Origin: an uncultured Eubacteriales bacterium
Lineage (GTDB): Bacteria > Bacillota > Clostridia > Oscillospirales > Oscillospiraceae
Reading direction: 5' to 3'
NCBI GenBank assembly: GCA_900549405.1
Contig: URNZ01000041.1
Coordinates: 1 to 17,706, forward strand
DNA: 17,706 bases
The translations under genes and the position numbers were made by a program. The notes under the pieces were generated by a model. The model was not told the DNA's origin, made no database searches, and was given only the letters and a program-made list of their open reading frames with translations. Position 1 is the stretch's first letter. Each line of letters opens with the position of its first letter. This document shows positions 1-7,660 of the stretch, piece by piece.

Positions 1-1
1 G

Positions 2-745
2 AAGCTCTATGCGAATGGCGTGATCGCAAAGGATGAGCCGGTGAATGTCGTTGTTCCTACCGGCAACTTCGGCAACATTCTGGCCGCCTACTACGCCCGG
101 GAGATGGGCGTGCCCATCGACAAGCTCATCTGCGCCTCCAACAGCAACAACGTCCTCACCGACTTTATCCGCACCGGCGTGTATGACCGCAACCGCAAGT
201 TCTATAACACCGAGTCCCCCTCCATGGACATCCTGATCTCCTCCAACCTGGAGCGGCTGCTGCTGACCCTGACCCAGGACGTGGATGAGGTGAAGGGCTA
301 CATGCAGCAGCTGAACGCCACCGGGCGCTATCAGGTCAGCGACAAGGTGAAAGAGAAGCTCCAGCAGCGCTTCTTCGGCTATTGCTGCGATGACGCCGAG
401 ACCGAGAAGGTCATTGGCCGCATCTATGCCAAGGACCACTATCTGGTGGACCCCCACACCGCCGTGGCCTTCTCCGCCCTGGAGCAGTACCGCGCCGAGA
501 CGGGGGACGAGACCCCCTGCGTGGTGGTCTCCACCGCCAGCCCCTTCAAGTTCTGCGGCAGCGTCCTGTCCGCCCTGGGGGAGAAGGACATCGCCAGCGG
601 TCTGGACGTGCTGGATCAGCTCTCCGAGAAGACCGGCCTGGCCGCCCCCGCCCCTCTGGCCGGGCTGCGCGGCAAGGAAGTCCGCTTTACGACCACCGTG
701 GAGAAGGAGCACATGGTGGACGCGGTGCTGTCCATGTTGGAGTGA
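2..745 (+). CDS. thrC: Threonine synthase, C-terminal part (5' end outside window)
   Basis: This pyridoxal-phosphate enzyme makes L-threonine from O-phospho-L-homoserine, the last step of threonine synthesis, in the cytoplasm. The reading frame is open from base 2, so the N-terminal half, including the PLP lysine, lies left of the window; about 247 C-terminal residues are visible. The motif PTGNFGNILA matches the glycine/asparagine-rich loop that holds the PLP phosphate in this family. It is followed by the typical ASNSNNVLTDF and a STASPFKF segment near the end. The GTG at 20 is internal and not a real start. The next gene begins 3 bases after the stop, so the two are probably cotranscribed. 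Nothing looks broken in the visible part. A threonine dehydratase or other fold-type II enzyme is less likely because the NSNNVLTDF region and the C-terminal layout are those of ThrC. Confidence 0.93.
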   Translation, partial: KLYANGVIAKDEPVNVVVPTGNFGNILAAYYAREMGVPIDKLICASNSNNVLTDFIRTGVYDRNRKFYNTESPSMDILISSNLERLLLTLTQDVDEVKGYMQQLNATGRYQVSDKVKEKLQQRFFGYCCDDAETEKVIGRIYAKDHYLVDPHTAVAFSALEQYRAETGDETPCVVVSTASPFKFCGSVLSALGEKDIASGLDVLDQLSEKTGLAAPAPLAGLRGKEVRFTTTVEKEHMVDAVLSMLE

Positions 746-748
746 TCC

Positions 749-1435
749 ATGGCCCTTTATGCGATTGGAGACACCCATCTGTCCCTGACCAGCAACAAGC
801 CAATGGACGTGTTCGGCGGCGGCTGGACCGGGTATGTAGACAAGCTGCGTCAGGGCTTTGCCTGCGTTGGGCCGGAGGACACCGTGGTCCTGTGCGGTGA
901 CCTGTCCTGGGGCATGAGCCTGCAGGAGGCGCGGGAGGACTTCGCCTTTCTGGACGCCCTGCCCGGGAAAAAGCTGCTGATGAAGGGCAACCACGACTAC
1001 TGGTGGACCACCGTGTCCAAGATGAACCAGTTTTTTCAGGAGAACAACTTTACCACCTTTGAAATATTGCACAACAACTGCGCCCTCTATGGGGACGTGG
1101 CGTTGTGCGGCACCCGGGGGTGGTTTTATGAGGAGGACCGGGGGGAACACAGCGCCAAGATCTTCAATCGGGAGCTGATCCGCCTGGAGACCTCTCTGAA
1201 GGCGGCGGGAGAGCGGGAGAAGTTCTGCTTTCTCCACTATCCGCCCCTGTATCAGGGCTATCGCTGTCAGGAGATCATCGACCTGATGAAGCGGTATGGC
1301 GTGACCCGGTGTTACTATGGCCATCTCCACGGCGGCAGCCACCGCCTGGCGGTGTCAGGGGACCAGGACGGGGTGGAATACCACCTGGTCGCCGCCGATT
1401 ATCTGGGCTTCAAGCCGGAATTGATCCTGCCCTGA
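749..1435 (+). CDS. Calcineurin-like metallophosphoesterase
   Basis: This is a 228-residue predicted phosphohydrolase of the calcineurin-like superfamily; the substrate is unknown. The metal-binding motifs appear in order: GDTH (Asp8, His10), GDLSWG (Asp51), GNHD (Asn81, His82, Asp83), an HYPP segment (His163) and GHLHG (His192, His194). These are the residues expected to hold two divalent metals. No signal peptide or membrane segment is visible, so it should be cytoplasmic. The ATG at 749 follows a GGAGTGA ribosome site that overlaps the end of thrC. With a 3-base gap the two genes probably share a transcript, although no functional link to threonine synthesis is apparent. The fold assignment is secure; the reaction (protein phosphatase, nucleotidase or phosphodiesterase) cannot be read from the sequence. 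Confidence 0.88.
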   Translation: MALYAIGDTHLSLTSNKPMDVFGGGWTGYVDKLRQGFACVGPEDTVVLCGDLSWGMSLQEAREDFAFLDALPGKKLLMKGNHDYWWTTVSKMNQFFQENNFTTFEILHNNCALYGDVALCGTRGWFYEEDRGEHSAKIFNRELIRLETSLKAAGEREKFCFLHYPPLYQGYRCQEIIDLMKRYGVTRCYYGHLHGGSHRLAVSGDQDGVEYHLVAADYLGFKPELILP

Positions 1436-1467
1436 TGAAAAAATATCGAAATTTCTAAAAAATAGTC

Positions 1468-1496
1468 TGGTCAAACGATAGGATATCTGATAGAAT
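1468..1496 (+). promoter_or_regulatory. Candidate sigma-A promoter for tig
   Basis: TGGTCA (1468-1473) and TAGAAT (1491-1496) are separated by exactly 17 bases. TG one base before the -10 (1488-1489) makes it an extended -10 element. The surrounding gap is strikingly AT-rich next to its neighbours. Transcription would start near 1503, giving a leader of about 70 bases. GGTCAAA at 1469-1475 resembles one half of a CtsR operator, but the second half is missing. Confidence 0.6.
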
Positions 1497-1555
1497 ATCG
1501 TGACGAAAGTAAAAAGGCGATGTCGTTCCGCCGTTGGAGCGTATGACACGCCGAC

Positions 1556-1561
1556 AGGAGG
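1556..1561 (+). promoter_or_regulatory. Ribosome binding site fixing the tig start
   Basis: A perfect AGGAGG lies 11 bases before the ATG at 1573. It rules out the in-frame TTG at 1534, which would add 13 residues with no trigger-factor character. Confidence 0.85.
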
Positions 1562-1572
1562 AATTTGACAAA

Positions 1573-2964
1573 ATGAAGGTCACCAGTGTTGAGAAGAAAG
1601 AGAAGAGCACCGTCGAGCTGACCATCCAGGTGGAGGCCGACGCGTTTGAGGCTGCCGTTCAGAAGGCCTATGAGAAGGACCGCAAGAGCATCAGCGTCCC
1701 CGGCTTCCGCAAGGGCAAGGCCCCCCGGAAGATCATCGAGGGCATGTATGGCACCGGCGTGTTCTATGAAGAGGCCATCAACCAGGTCTATCCCGGCGCC
1801 TATGCCCAGGCCGTGGAGGAGCAGAAGCTGGATGACGTGGGTTACCCCAAGATCGAGATCGTTGAGGTGGGCAAGGACGGCCTGACCTTTAAGGCTCTGG
1901 TCTCTGTCCGCCCCGAGGTGAAGCTGGGCACCTATAAGGGCCTGACCGCCGCCAAGGACGTGGCCAAGGTCACCGAGAAGGACGTGGATGAGGAACTCAA
2001 GCCCTACATCGACCGGGCCACCCGTCTGGTCAGCGTGGACCGCGCCGCCCAGAACGGCGACACCGTGGTCATCGACTTTGAGGGCTTTGACAATGGCGAG
2101 GCCTTTGAGGGCGGCAAGGGCGAGAACTATGACCTGAAGCTGGGTTCCGGTTCCTTTGTCCCCGGCTTCGAGGAGCAGCTGGTGGGCACCAAGGCCGGCG
2201 ACGAGAAGGACCTGGACATCACCTTCCCCGAGAACTATCACCCCGGTCTGGCCGGCAAGGCCGTTGTGTTCCACGTGAAGGTCAAGGAGGTCAAGGAGCC
2301 TCAGGCCCCCGTGGTGGACGACGAGTTTGCCAAGGACGTGTCCGAGTATGAGAACCTGGCCGACTTCCGCAAGAGCCTGGCTGACCGCATCACCGAGCGC
2401 CGCACCAAGCAGGCTGAGGCTGATTTCGACAATCAGATCATGGAGCAGCTGGTGGAGAACATGGAGTGCGAGATCCCCGACGGCATGGTGGACGTGCAGC
2501 TGGACCGCATGATGGAGAACTATGCCATGGAGCTGCAGAGCCAGGGCTTCTCCATGGAGGACTATCAGAAGATGATGGGCGTCAGCGGCGACGTCATCCG
2601 TGACTCCGCCCGTCCCTCTGCCCTGCGCCAGGTCCAGATGCAGCTGGCTCTGACCGCCGTGGCCGACGCCGAGAACATCGAGATCAGCGACGACGAGCTG
2701 GAGGCCGAGGTGAACCGCCTGGCCGAGCAGTATAAGATCAAGCCCGAGCAGGTGAAGGCCGCCGTGAACGACGCCGACCTGATCCGCGACCTGCGCCTGA
2801 GAAAGGCCAGCGACCTGGTCATCGCCGAGGCCAAGGTGGGCAAGGCCAAGAAGAAGGCCGCCGCCAAGAAGACCGAGAAGGCTGAGGAGGCCGAGGGCGA
2901 GGAGAAGCCTAAGCGCACCCGCAAGAAGAAGACCGAGGAGACCGAGGAGCCCAAGGCCGAGTAA
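1573..2964 (+). CDS. tig: Trigger factor (ribosome-associated chaperone and prolyl isomerase)
   Basis: Trigger factor binds beside the ribosomal exit tunnel through protein L23 and shields nascent chains; its FKBP-type domain isomerises prolyl bonds. The 463-residue product has the ribosome-docking signature GFRKGKAP at residues 44-51 in the N-terminal domain. An FKBP-like domain follows at roughly 150-245 (DTVVIDFEGF, then GSGSFVPGFEEQL). The rest is the long helical C-terminal chaperone domain. The last 40 or so residues are a Lys/Glu/Ala-rich tail (KKKAAAKK, KRTRKKK, EETEEPKAE) that goes beyond the roughly 425-residue length of Bacillus subtilis trigger factor. The start at 1573 is set by AGGAGG. 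The gene opens the tig-clpP-clpX-lon block, a classic arrangement linking folding and proteolysis. It carries its own upstream promoter and is separated from clpP by a GC-rich hairpin. Confidence 0.97.
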   Translation: MKVTSVEKKEKSTVELTIQVEADAFEAAVQKAYEKDRKSISVPGFRKGKAPRKIIEGMYGTGVFYEEAINQVYPGAYAQAVEEQKLDDVGYPKIEIVEVGKDGLTFKALVSVRPEVKLGTYKGLTAAKDVAKVTEKDVDEELKPYIDRATRLVSVDRAAQNGDTVVIDFEGFDNGEAFEGGKGENYDLKLGSGSFVPGFEEQLVGTKAGDEKDLDITFPENYHPGLAGKAVVFHVKVKEVKEPQAPVVDDEFAKDVSEYENLADFRKSLADRITERRTKQAEADFDNQIMEQLVENMECEIPDGMVDVQLDRMMENYAMELQSQGFSMEDYQKMMGVSGDVIRDSARPSALRQVQMQLALTAVADAENIEISDDELEAEVNRLAEQYKIKPEQVKAAVNDADLIRDLRLRKASDLVIAEAKVGKAKKKAAAKKTEKAEEAEGEEKPKRTRKKKTEETEEPKAE

Positions 2965-3002
2965 GCGCAGCTTACCCAGTCTCAAGCGTAACATGATCAC
3001 GT

Positions 3003-3029
3003 CCCGGGGCGGCCCTGCACCGCCCCGGG
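3003..3029 (+). other. GC-rich hairpin between tig and clpP
   Basis: A perfect 10-bp stem, CCCGGGGCGG / CCGCCCCGGG, with a 7-base loop lies 38 bases after tig. No T-run follows directly (the next bases are CGCGTGCGTATTTACATATTG), so it is not a standard intrinsic terminator. It could be a weak terminator, an RNA-processing or 3'-end-protecting structure. Confidence 0.6.
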
Positions 3030-3087
3030 CGCGTGCGTATTTACATATTGACGGGCACAGGGAGGAATCAACGGCTCTCGCCGGGGG

Positions 3088-3093
3088 TATACT
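3088..3093 (+). promoter_or_regulatory. Candidate -10 element upstream of clpP
   Basis: TATACT matches the sigma-A -10 at five of six positions and sits 33 bases before the clpP ATG. No good -35 is found at 16-18 bases; TTGACG at 3048-3053 is too far away. The promoter is therefore only tentative, but it would allow clpP-clpX to be expressed apart from tig. Confidence 0.35.
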
Positions 3094-3110
3094 TTGGTAT
3101 CACGACCCAA

Positions 3111-3117
3111 AAAGGAG
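3111..3117 (+). promoter_or_regulatory. Ribosome binding site fixing the clpP start
   Basis: AAAGGAG lies 8 bases before the ATG at 3126. The frame is open further upstream, to a GTG at 3033, but that extension has no ClpP character and runs through the promoter-like region. Confidence 0.8.
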
Positions 3118-3125
3118 TAAAAATT

Positions 3126-3707
3126 ATGAGTTTAGTTCCCTATGTAGTAGAGCAGACCAACCGGGGCGAGCGCTCTTACGACATTTTTTCCCGGCTGCTG
3201 AACGACCGGATCATTATGCTGTCTGAGGAGGTCAACGACACCACCGCCTCTCTCGTTGTGGCCCAGCTGCTGTATCTGGAGGCCCAGGACCCCGACAAGG
3301 ACATCCAGTTCTACATCAATAGCCCCGGCGGCTCCGTCACCGCCGGCATGGCCATTTACGACACCATGCAGTATATCAAGTGCGACGTATCCACCATCTG
3401 CATCGGCATGGCCGCCTCCATGGGCGCGTTCCTGCTGTCCTCCGGGACCAAGGGCAAGCGCCTGGCCCTGCCCAACGCGGAGATCATGATCCACCAGCCC
3501 TCCGCCGGGACCCAGGGCCAGATCACCGACATGGCCATCCACCTGAAGCGGCTGGAGATCGTCAAGACCCGCCTGACCGGCATCCTGGCCGCCAACACCG
3601 GCAAGCCCCTGGACGTGGTGCGGGCCGACTGCGAGCGGGACAACTTTATGACCGCCCAGGAGGCCATGGAGTATGGCCTGATCGACAAGGTGATCGACCA
3701 CCGCTAA
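3126..3707 (+). CDS. clpP: ATP-dependent Clp protease proteolytic subunit
   Basis: ClpP forms the double seven-membered barrel that cuts proteins unfolded and fed in by ClpX or ClpC. The 193-residue product is of normal length. The serine-protease triad is complete: Ser98 in [11 protein letters not shown], His123 in MIHQPSAG and Asp172 in CERDNFM. The oxyanion region [18 protein letters not shown] is also intact. There is essentially no propeptide, as expected for a Firmicute ClpP starting [11 protein letters not shown]. The AAAGGAG site fixes the start. clpX follows 89 bases later, its gap filled by a strong hairpin, so the protease and its unfoldase are likely coexpressed but perhaps not at equal level. 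No CtsR operator pair is recognisable upstream. Identification is secure. Confidence 0.98.
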   Translation: MSLVPYVVEQTNRGERSYDIFSRLLNDRIIMLSEEVNDTTASLVVAQLLYLEAQDPDKDIQFYINSPGGSVTAGMAIYDTMQYIKCDVSTICIGMAASMGAFLLSSGTKGKRLALPNAEIMIHQPSAGTQGQITDMAIHLKRLEIVKTRLTGILAANTGKPLDVVRADCERDNFMTAQEAMEYGLIDKVIDHR

Positions 3708-3720
3708 AAGAACAGCGGCA

Positions 3721-3764
3721 CGCTGCGGCGTGGGGGAGGGGGTAGCTCCCCCGCGCCCGCAGCG
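3721..3764 (+). other. Long GC-rich hairpin between clpP and clpX
   Basis: The arms 3721-3738 (CGCTGCGGCGTGGGGGAG) and 3746-3764 pair almost completely, with one bulge and one G-T pair, around a 7-base loop. No T-run follows directly. It occupies half of the clpP-clpX gap. It may partly terminate transcription or protect the clpP 3' end, setting the clpP:clpX ratio; this is inferred from structure only. Confidence 0.6.
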
Positions 3765-3796
3765 ATCTCTCATAGGAATTTTTAAGAGGTGTATCC

Positions 3797-5119
3797 ATGG
3801 CACGTAACGACGAGAAGAAAAACATCCGCTGTTCCTTTTGCGGCAAGCATCAGGATCAGGTCCGGCGGCTGATCGCCGGGCCGGGGGTCTATATCTGCAA
3901 CGAGTGTGTGCAGCTGTGCATGGGCATTCTGGACGACAACTACGAGCCGGTGGACGAACCCGGCAGCAGCGGAATGCCCGACGTGATCCCCACGCCCCAG
4001 GAGATCCACACCGTTTTGGATCAGTATATCATCGGCCAGGAGCAGGCCAAGATCGCCCTGTCCGTGGCCGTATATAACCACTATAAGCGCATCTACTTCG
4101 GCGACGCCGAGGGGGTGGAGCTGCAAAAGAGCAACATCCTGCTCATGGGCCCCACCGGCTGCGGCAAGACTCTGTTCGCCCAGACCCTGGCCCGGGTGCT
4201 GAAGGTGCCCTTCGCCATTGCCGACGCCACCACCCTCACCGAGGCTGGCTATGTGGGCGACGACGTGGAGAATATCCTGCTGCGACTGGTCCAGGCCGCC
4301 GACTATGACATCGAGCTGGCCGAGCGGGGCATCATCTACATCGACGAGATGGACAAGATCGCCCGGAAGAGTGAGAATACCTCCATCACCCGGGACGTCT
4401 CCGGCGAGGGCGTGCAGCAGGCTCTGCTGAAGATCCTGGAGGGCACCGTGGCCAATGTGCCGCCTCAGGGCGGGCGGAAGCACCCCCACCAGGAGTTCAT
4501 CCAGATCGACACCAAGAACATCCTGTTCATCTGCGGCGGCGCCTTCGACGGCATCGACAAGATCATCGAGAACCGCCTGGATAAGCGATCCATGGGCTTC
4601 GGCGCCGAGATCCAGAGCAAGAAGGAGCGGAACGTGGGCCAGCTGATGAAGGAGATCCAGCCCCAGGACCTGCTGAAGTTCGGCATCATCCCCGAACTGG
4701 TGGGCCGTCTGCCCGTCATCACCACCCTGGAGTCTTTGGACCGGGACATGATGGTCCAGATCCTCACCGAGCCCAAGAACGCCCTGGTGAAGCAGTATCA
4801 GAAGCTGATGGAGTATGACCAGGTGGAGCTGGACTTTGACGCCGAGGCCCTGAAGGCTGCGGCAGACCGGGCGGTGGAGCGCGGCATCGGAGCCCGTGGC
4901 CTGCGGGCCGTGCTGGAGGAGGTCATGACGAAGGTGATGTATGAGGTCCCCTCTGACCCCACCATCACCAAGGTGACCGTCCACGCCGACTGCTTTACCG
5001 GCCACGCCGCCCCCGAGCTCACCCACGACCCGGAGCGCACCCAGCGCCCCCGGCTGGGCCGGGCGGCCCTGATGGCCAAAAACGGCGGGACCGGCATCCC
5101 CGGCTCCAACGTGGGCTGA
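3797..5119 (+). CDS. clpX: ClpX, AAA+ unfoldase of the ClpXP protease
   Basis: ClpX recognises tagged or damaged proteins, unfolds them with ATP and threads them into ClpP. The 440-residue product begins with a four-cysteine zinc-binding domain (Cys12, Cys15, Cys34, Cys37). The AAA+ core has Walker A GPTGCGKT at 118-125, the pore-1 loop GYVGDD at 151-156 (GYVGED in the usual form), Walker [10 protein letters not shown] with Asp183/Glu184, the RKH pore loop at 227-229 and the sensor-2 stretch GARGLR. The ClpP-docking loop reads MGF (266-268) where the well-studied proteins have IGF. The C-terminus ends in a Gly/Arg-rich tail. The ATG at 3797 is preceded by AAGAGGTG. A strong terminator follows. 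All catalytic motifs are intact, so ClpXP should be functional. Confidence 0.98.
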   Translation: MARNDEKKNIRCSFCGKHQDQVRRLIAGPGVYICNECVQLCMGILDDNYEPVDEPGSSGMPDVIPTPQEIHTVLDQYIIGQEQAKIALSVAVYNHYKRIYFGDAEGVELQKSNILLMGPTGCGKTLFAQTLARVLKVPFAIADATTLTEAGYVGDDVENILLRLVQAADYDIELAERGIIYIDEMDKIARKSENTSITRDVSGEGVQQALLKILEGTVANVPPQGGRKHPHQEFIQIDTKNILFICGGAFDGIDKIIENRLDKRSMGFGAEIQSKKERNVGQLMKEIQPQDLLKFGIIPELVGRLPVITTLESLDRDMMVQILTEPKNALVKQYQKLMEYDQVELDFDAEALKAAADRAVERGIGARGLRAVLEEVMTKVMYEVPSDPTITKVTVHADCFTGHAAPELTHDPERTQRPRLGRAALMAKNGGTGIPGSNVG

Positions 5120-5150
5120 TCGGGCTGACAGAAGCGCAAACAAGCAGAAG

Positions 5151-5197
5151 AGACGTCCCGCAGCGCCCCCGGTACGGCGGGCCCGGGACGTCTTTTT
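5151..5197 (+). terminator. Intrinsic terminator/attenuator between clpX and lon
   Basis: AGACGTCCCG (5151-5160) pairs perfectly with CGGGACGTCT (5184-5193). Additional GC pairing is possible in the intervening bases, and TTTTT covers 5193-5197. This is the only hairpin in the window with a T-run directly at its base. It ends only 30 bases before the lon ATG, leaving space for the lon ribosome site but not for a promoter. Confidence 0.85.
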
Positions 5198-5227
5198 GCC
5201 ATACCCCTGAAGGGAAGTGAATCGACA

Positions 5228-7651
5228 ATGAGTCAAGAATTTGAATTATCCAACGTGTCCACCATGCCGGTCATCGCGCTGCGGGGCATCACCGTCTTCC
5301 CCAATGTGATGATCCACTTTGAGGTGGCCCGGGAGATCTCCGTAAAAGCCCTGGAGGACGCCATGTCCGCCGGGCAGCCGGTGTTCCTGGTGGCCCAGAA
5401 GGACATCTCGGTGGAGGAGCCCTCCAGCCGGGACCTGTACACCGTGGGCACCATCTCCAACATCCGGCAGATCCTGCGGATGCCCGGGGACAACATGCGG
5501 GTGATGGTGGAGGGACACAGCCGCGGGCGGCTCATCCAGCTCACGGAATCCGTCCCCTATTTAAAGGCCCAGGTGCAGGAGATCCCGGAGGAGGAGGCCC
5601 CTGCGCGGCCCACCCCCCGGCAGGAGGCCCTGATGCGGGCCACCTATGACCTGTTCCAGGAGTACAGCGAGTTGGCCCCGAAAGTTTCCCCCGACCTGAT
5701 CGTCCACCTGCTGGCCAGCCAGGAGCCGGGCTATATCGCCGACTATATCGCACAGAACATCGCCATGCGCAGCGACGACAAGCAGAAGATCCTGGAGGAG
5801 CTGCACCCGGTGCGCCGGTTGGAGAAGCTGTATAAGCTGCTCCAGCGGGAGGTGGACATCCTGTCCCTGGACGCGGAGATCCAGAGCAAGGCCCGGGAGC
5901 AGATGGCCGAGCAGCAGCGGGACTATTTCCTGCGGGAGCAGATGAAGGCCATCCAGAACGAGCTGGGCGAGGGGGAGGGCGGCGACGAGATCGCCGAGTA
6001 CCGGCAGAAGATCGCCAAGGCCAAGCTCCCCGACCCGGTGCGGGAGAAGCTGAACAAGGAGCTGGGCCGCCTGGCTAAGCAGCCCTTCGGCAGCTCGGAG
6101 TCCAGCGTGCTCCACAGCTATCTGGACGTGTGCCTGGAGCTGCCCTGGGGCAAGACCACGAAAGAAAAGGTCAGCGTGGCCGCCGTGAAGAAGGCCCTGG
6201 ACCGGGACCACTATGGTCTGGACAAGGTGAAGGAGCGCATTCTGGAGTTTGTGGCCGTCAAGCAGCTGGCCCCGGAGCTGAAGGGCCAGGTGCTGTGTCT
6301 GGTGGGTCCCCCCGGCGTGGGCAAGACGTCCATCGCCATGTCCATGGCGAAAGCCATGAACCGCAAGCTGGCCCGCATCTCTCTGGGCGGCGTCAGCGAC
6401 GAGGCGGACATCCGCGGCCACCGGAAGACCTATGTGGGGGCCATGCCCGGGCGGATCATCAACGCCATCAGCCAGGCGGGCAGCTGCAACCCCCTGATCC
6501 TGCTGGACGAGATCGACAAGCTGGGCCACGACCACCGGGGCGACCCCTCCTCGGCATTGCTGGAGGTGCTGGACGGGGAGCAGAACGCCACCTTCCGAGA
6601 TCACTTCTTAGAGGTGCCCTTCGACCTGTCCGACGTGCTGTTCATTACCACAGCCAACACCCTGGACACCATCCCCCGGCCCCTGCTGGACCGGATGGAG
6701 GTCATCGAGCTGCCCAGCTATACCGATGAGGAGAAGCTGCAGATCGCCAAGCACCACCTGCTGCCCAAGGAGCTCAAGCGCCACGGGCTGACCCACGCCC
6801 AGCTGAAGGTGTCGGACGGGGCGGTGCGGGAGATCGTGGCCGCCTACACCCGAGAGTCGGGCGTCCGCGTGCTGGAGCGCAAGCTGGCCGCCATCTGCCG
6901 CAAGGCCGCCATGAAGATCGTGGACGGGGAGAAGACGGTCAAGATCACGGAGAAGGACCTGCACGAGTATCTGGGCGCGCCCCGGTATTTCCCGGAGCGC
7001 CAGGCCCTGGAGGAGCGGGTAGGCGTGGTCAACGGCCTGGCCTGGACCTCCGTGGGCGGCGAGCTGCTGGAGGTGGAGGTGAACGTGGTCCCCGGCTCCG
7101 GCAAGGTGGAGCTGACGGGCAACCTGGGGGACGTGATGAAGGAGTCCGCCCACGCGGCATTGAGCTTTATCCGCAGCCAGGCCGAGCGCCTGGGCATCCC
7201 CCAGAACTTCTATAAGGAGAAGGACATCCACGTCCACTTCCCGGAGGGGGCCGTGCCCAAGGACGGGCCTTCCGCCGGTATTGCCATCACCACCGCCATC
7301 GTCTCCGCCCTCACCGGGACCCCGGTGCGCCGGGGGCTGGCTATGACGGGAGAGGTCACTCTGAGAGGCCGGGTGCTGCCCATCGGCGGCCTGAAGGAGA
7401 AGACCATGGCCGCGTTCCGAAACGGCATCCGCACGGTCATCATCCCGGCGGATAACGGCAAGGACCTGGAGGAGATCGACCAGACGGTGCGGGGCGCCCT
7501 GCAATTCCATCTGGTGGAGCAGGCCGACCAGGTGCTGGCCATCGCCCTGCCCACCCTGATGGCGGGGGAGAAGGAGAACACGCCCAAGGCGGAGCCCGAG
7601 GCCATGCTGCCCCCGGAGCGGGGGAGCGCGGCCTCCCGCCTGCGCCAGTAA
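5228..7651 (+). CDS. lon: ATP-dependent protease Lon (LonA type)
   Basis: Lon degrades misfolded and short-lived regulatory proteins in the cytoplasm as a hexamer. The 807-residue product has normal LonA architecture. An N-terminal substrate-binding domain spans about 10-205, followed by a helical region containing RDYFLREQMKAIQNELGEGE. The AAA+ module has Walker A GPPGVGKTS at 360-368 and Walker B LLDEID with Asp427/Glu428. The C-terminal protease domain has the Ser-Lys dyad: Ser682 in PKDGPSAG and Lys725 in GGLKEK. A short non-conserved tail follows. The ATG at 5228 has a GAAGGGAAGTGA ribosome site. An intrinsic terminator ends 30 bases upstream, so transcription must read through it or start before it. 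engB follows 9 bases after the stop. All active-site residues are present. Confidence 0.98.
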   Translation: MSQEFELSNVSTMPVIALRGITVFPNVMIHFEVAREISVKALEDAMSAGQPVFLVAQKDISVEEPSSRDLYTVGTISNIRQILRMPGDNMRVMVEGHSRGRLIQLTESVPYLKAQVQEIPEEEAPARPTPRQEALMRATYDLFQEYSELAPKVSPDLIVHLLASQEPGYIADYIAQNIAMRSDDKQKILEELHPVRRLEKLYKLLQREVDILSLDAEIQSKAREQMAEQQRDYFLREQMKAIQNELGEGEGGDEIAEYRQKIAKAKLPDPVREKLNKELGRLAKQPFGSSESSVLHSYLDVCLELPWGKTTKEKVSVAAVKKALDRDHYGLDKVKERILEFVAVKQLAPELKGQVLCLVGPPGVGKTSIAMSMAKAMNRKLARISLGGVSDEADIRGHRKTYVGAMPGRIINAISQAGSCNPLILLDEIDKLGHDHRGDPSSALLEVLDGEQNATFRDHFLEVPFDLSDVLFITTANTLDTIPRPLLDRMEVIELPSYTDEEKLQIAKHHLLPKELKRHGLTHAQLKVSDGAVREIVAAYTRESGVRVLERKLAAICRKAAMKIVDGEKTVKITEKDLHEYLGAPRYFPERQALEERVGVVNGLAWTSVGGELLEVEVNVVPGSGKVELTGNLGDVMKESAHAALSFIRSQAERLGIPQNFYKEKDIHVHFPEGAVPKDGPSAGIAITTAIVSALTGTPVRRGLAMTGEVTLRGRVLPIGGLKEKTMAAFRNGIRTVIIPADNGKDLEEIDQTVRGALQFHLVEQADQVLAIALPTLMAGEKENTPKAEPEAMLPPERGSAASRLRQ

Positions 7652-7660
7652 GGAGGAGCC

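Noticed and set aside
1469..1475. GGTCAAA before tig as a CtsR heat-shock operator
   Set aside because: CtsR needs two direct heptamers three bases apart. The second position reads TAGGATA, so only a half-site is present. No CIRCE repeat is seen either.
1471..3000. A 509-codon open frame on the minus strand opposite tig
   Set aside because: The product is Leu/Gly/His-rich with no domain, and it mirrors the GC-biased codons of a certain trigger factor gene. No ribosome site or promoter supports it.
3048..3053. TTGACG as the -35 of the clpP promoter
   Set aside because: It is 34 bases from the TATACT -10, and the bases 17 downstream (ACGGCT) are not a -10.
3782..5236. A 484-codon minus-strand frame opposite clpX, and others opposite lon, the flavoprotein and rluB/regulator
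   Set aside because: These are antisense shadows typical of GC-rich coding DNA: low-complexity composition, no start signals, fully overlapping well-identified genes.
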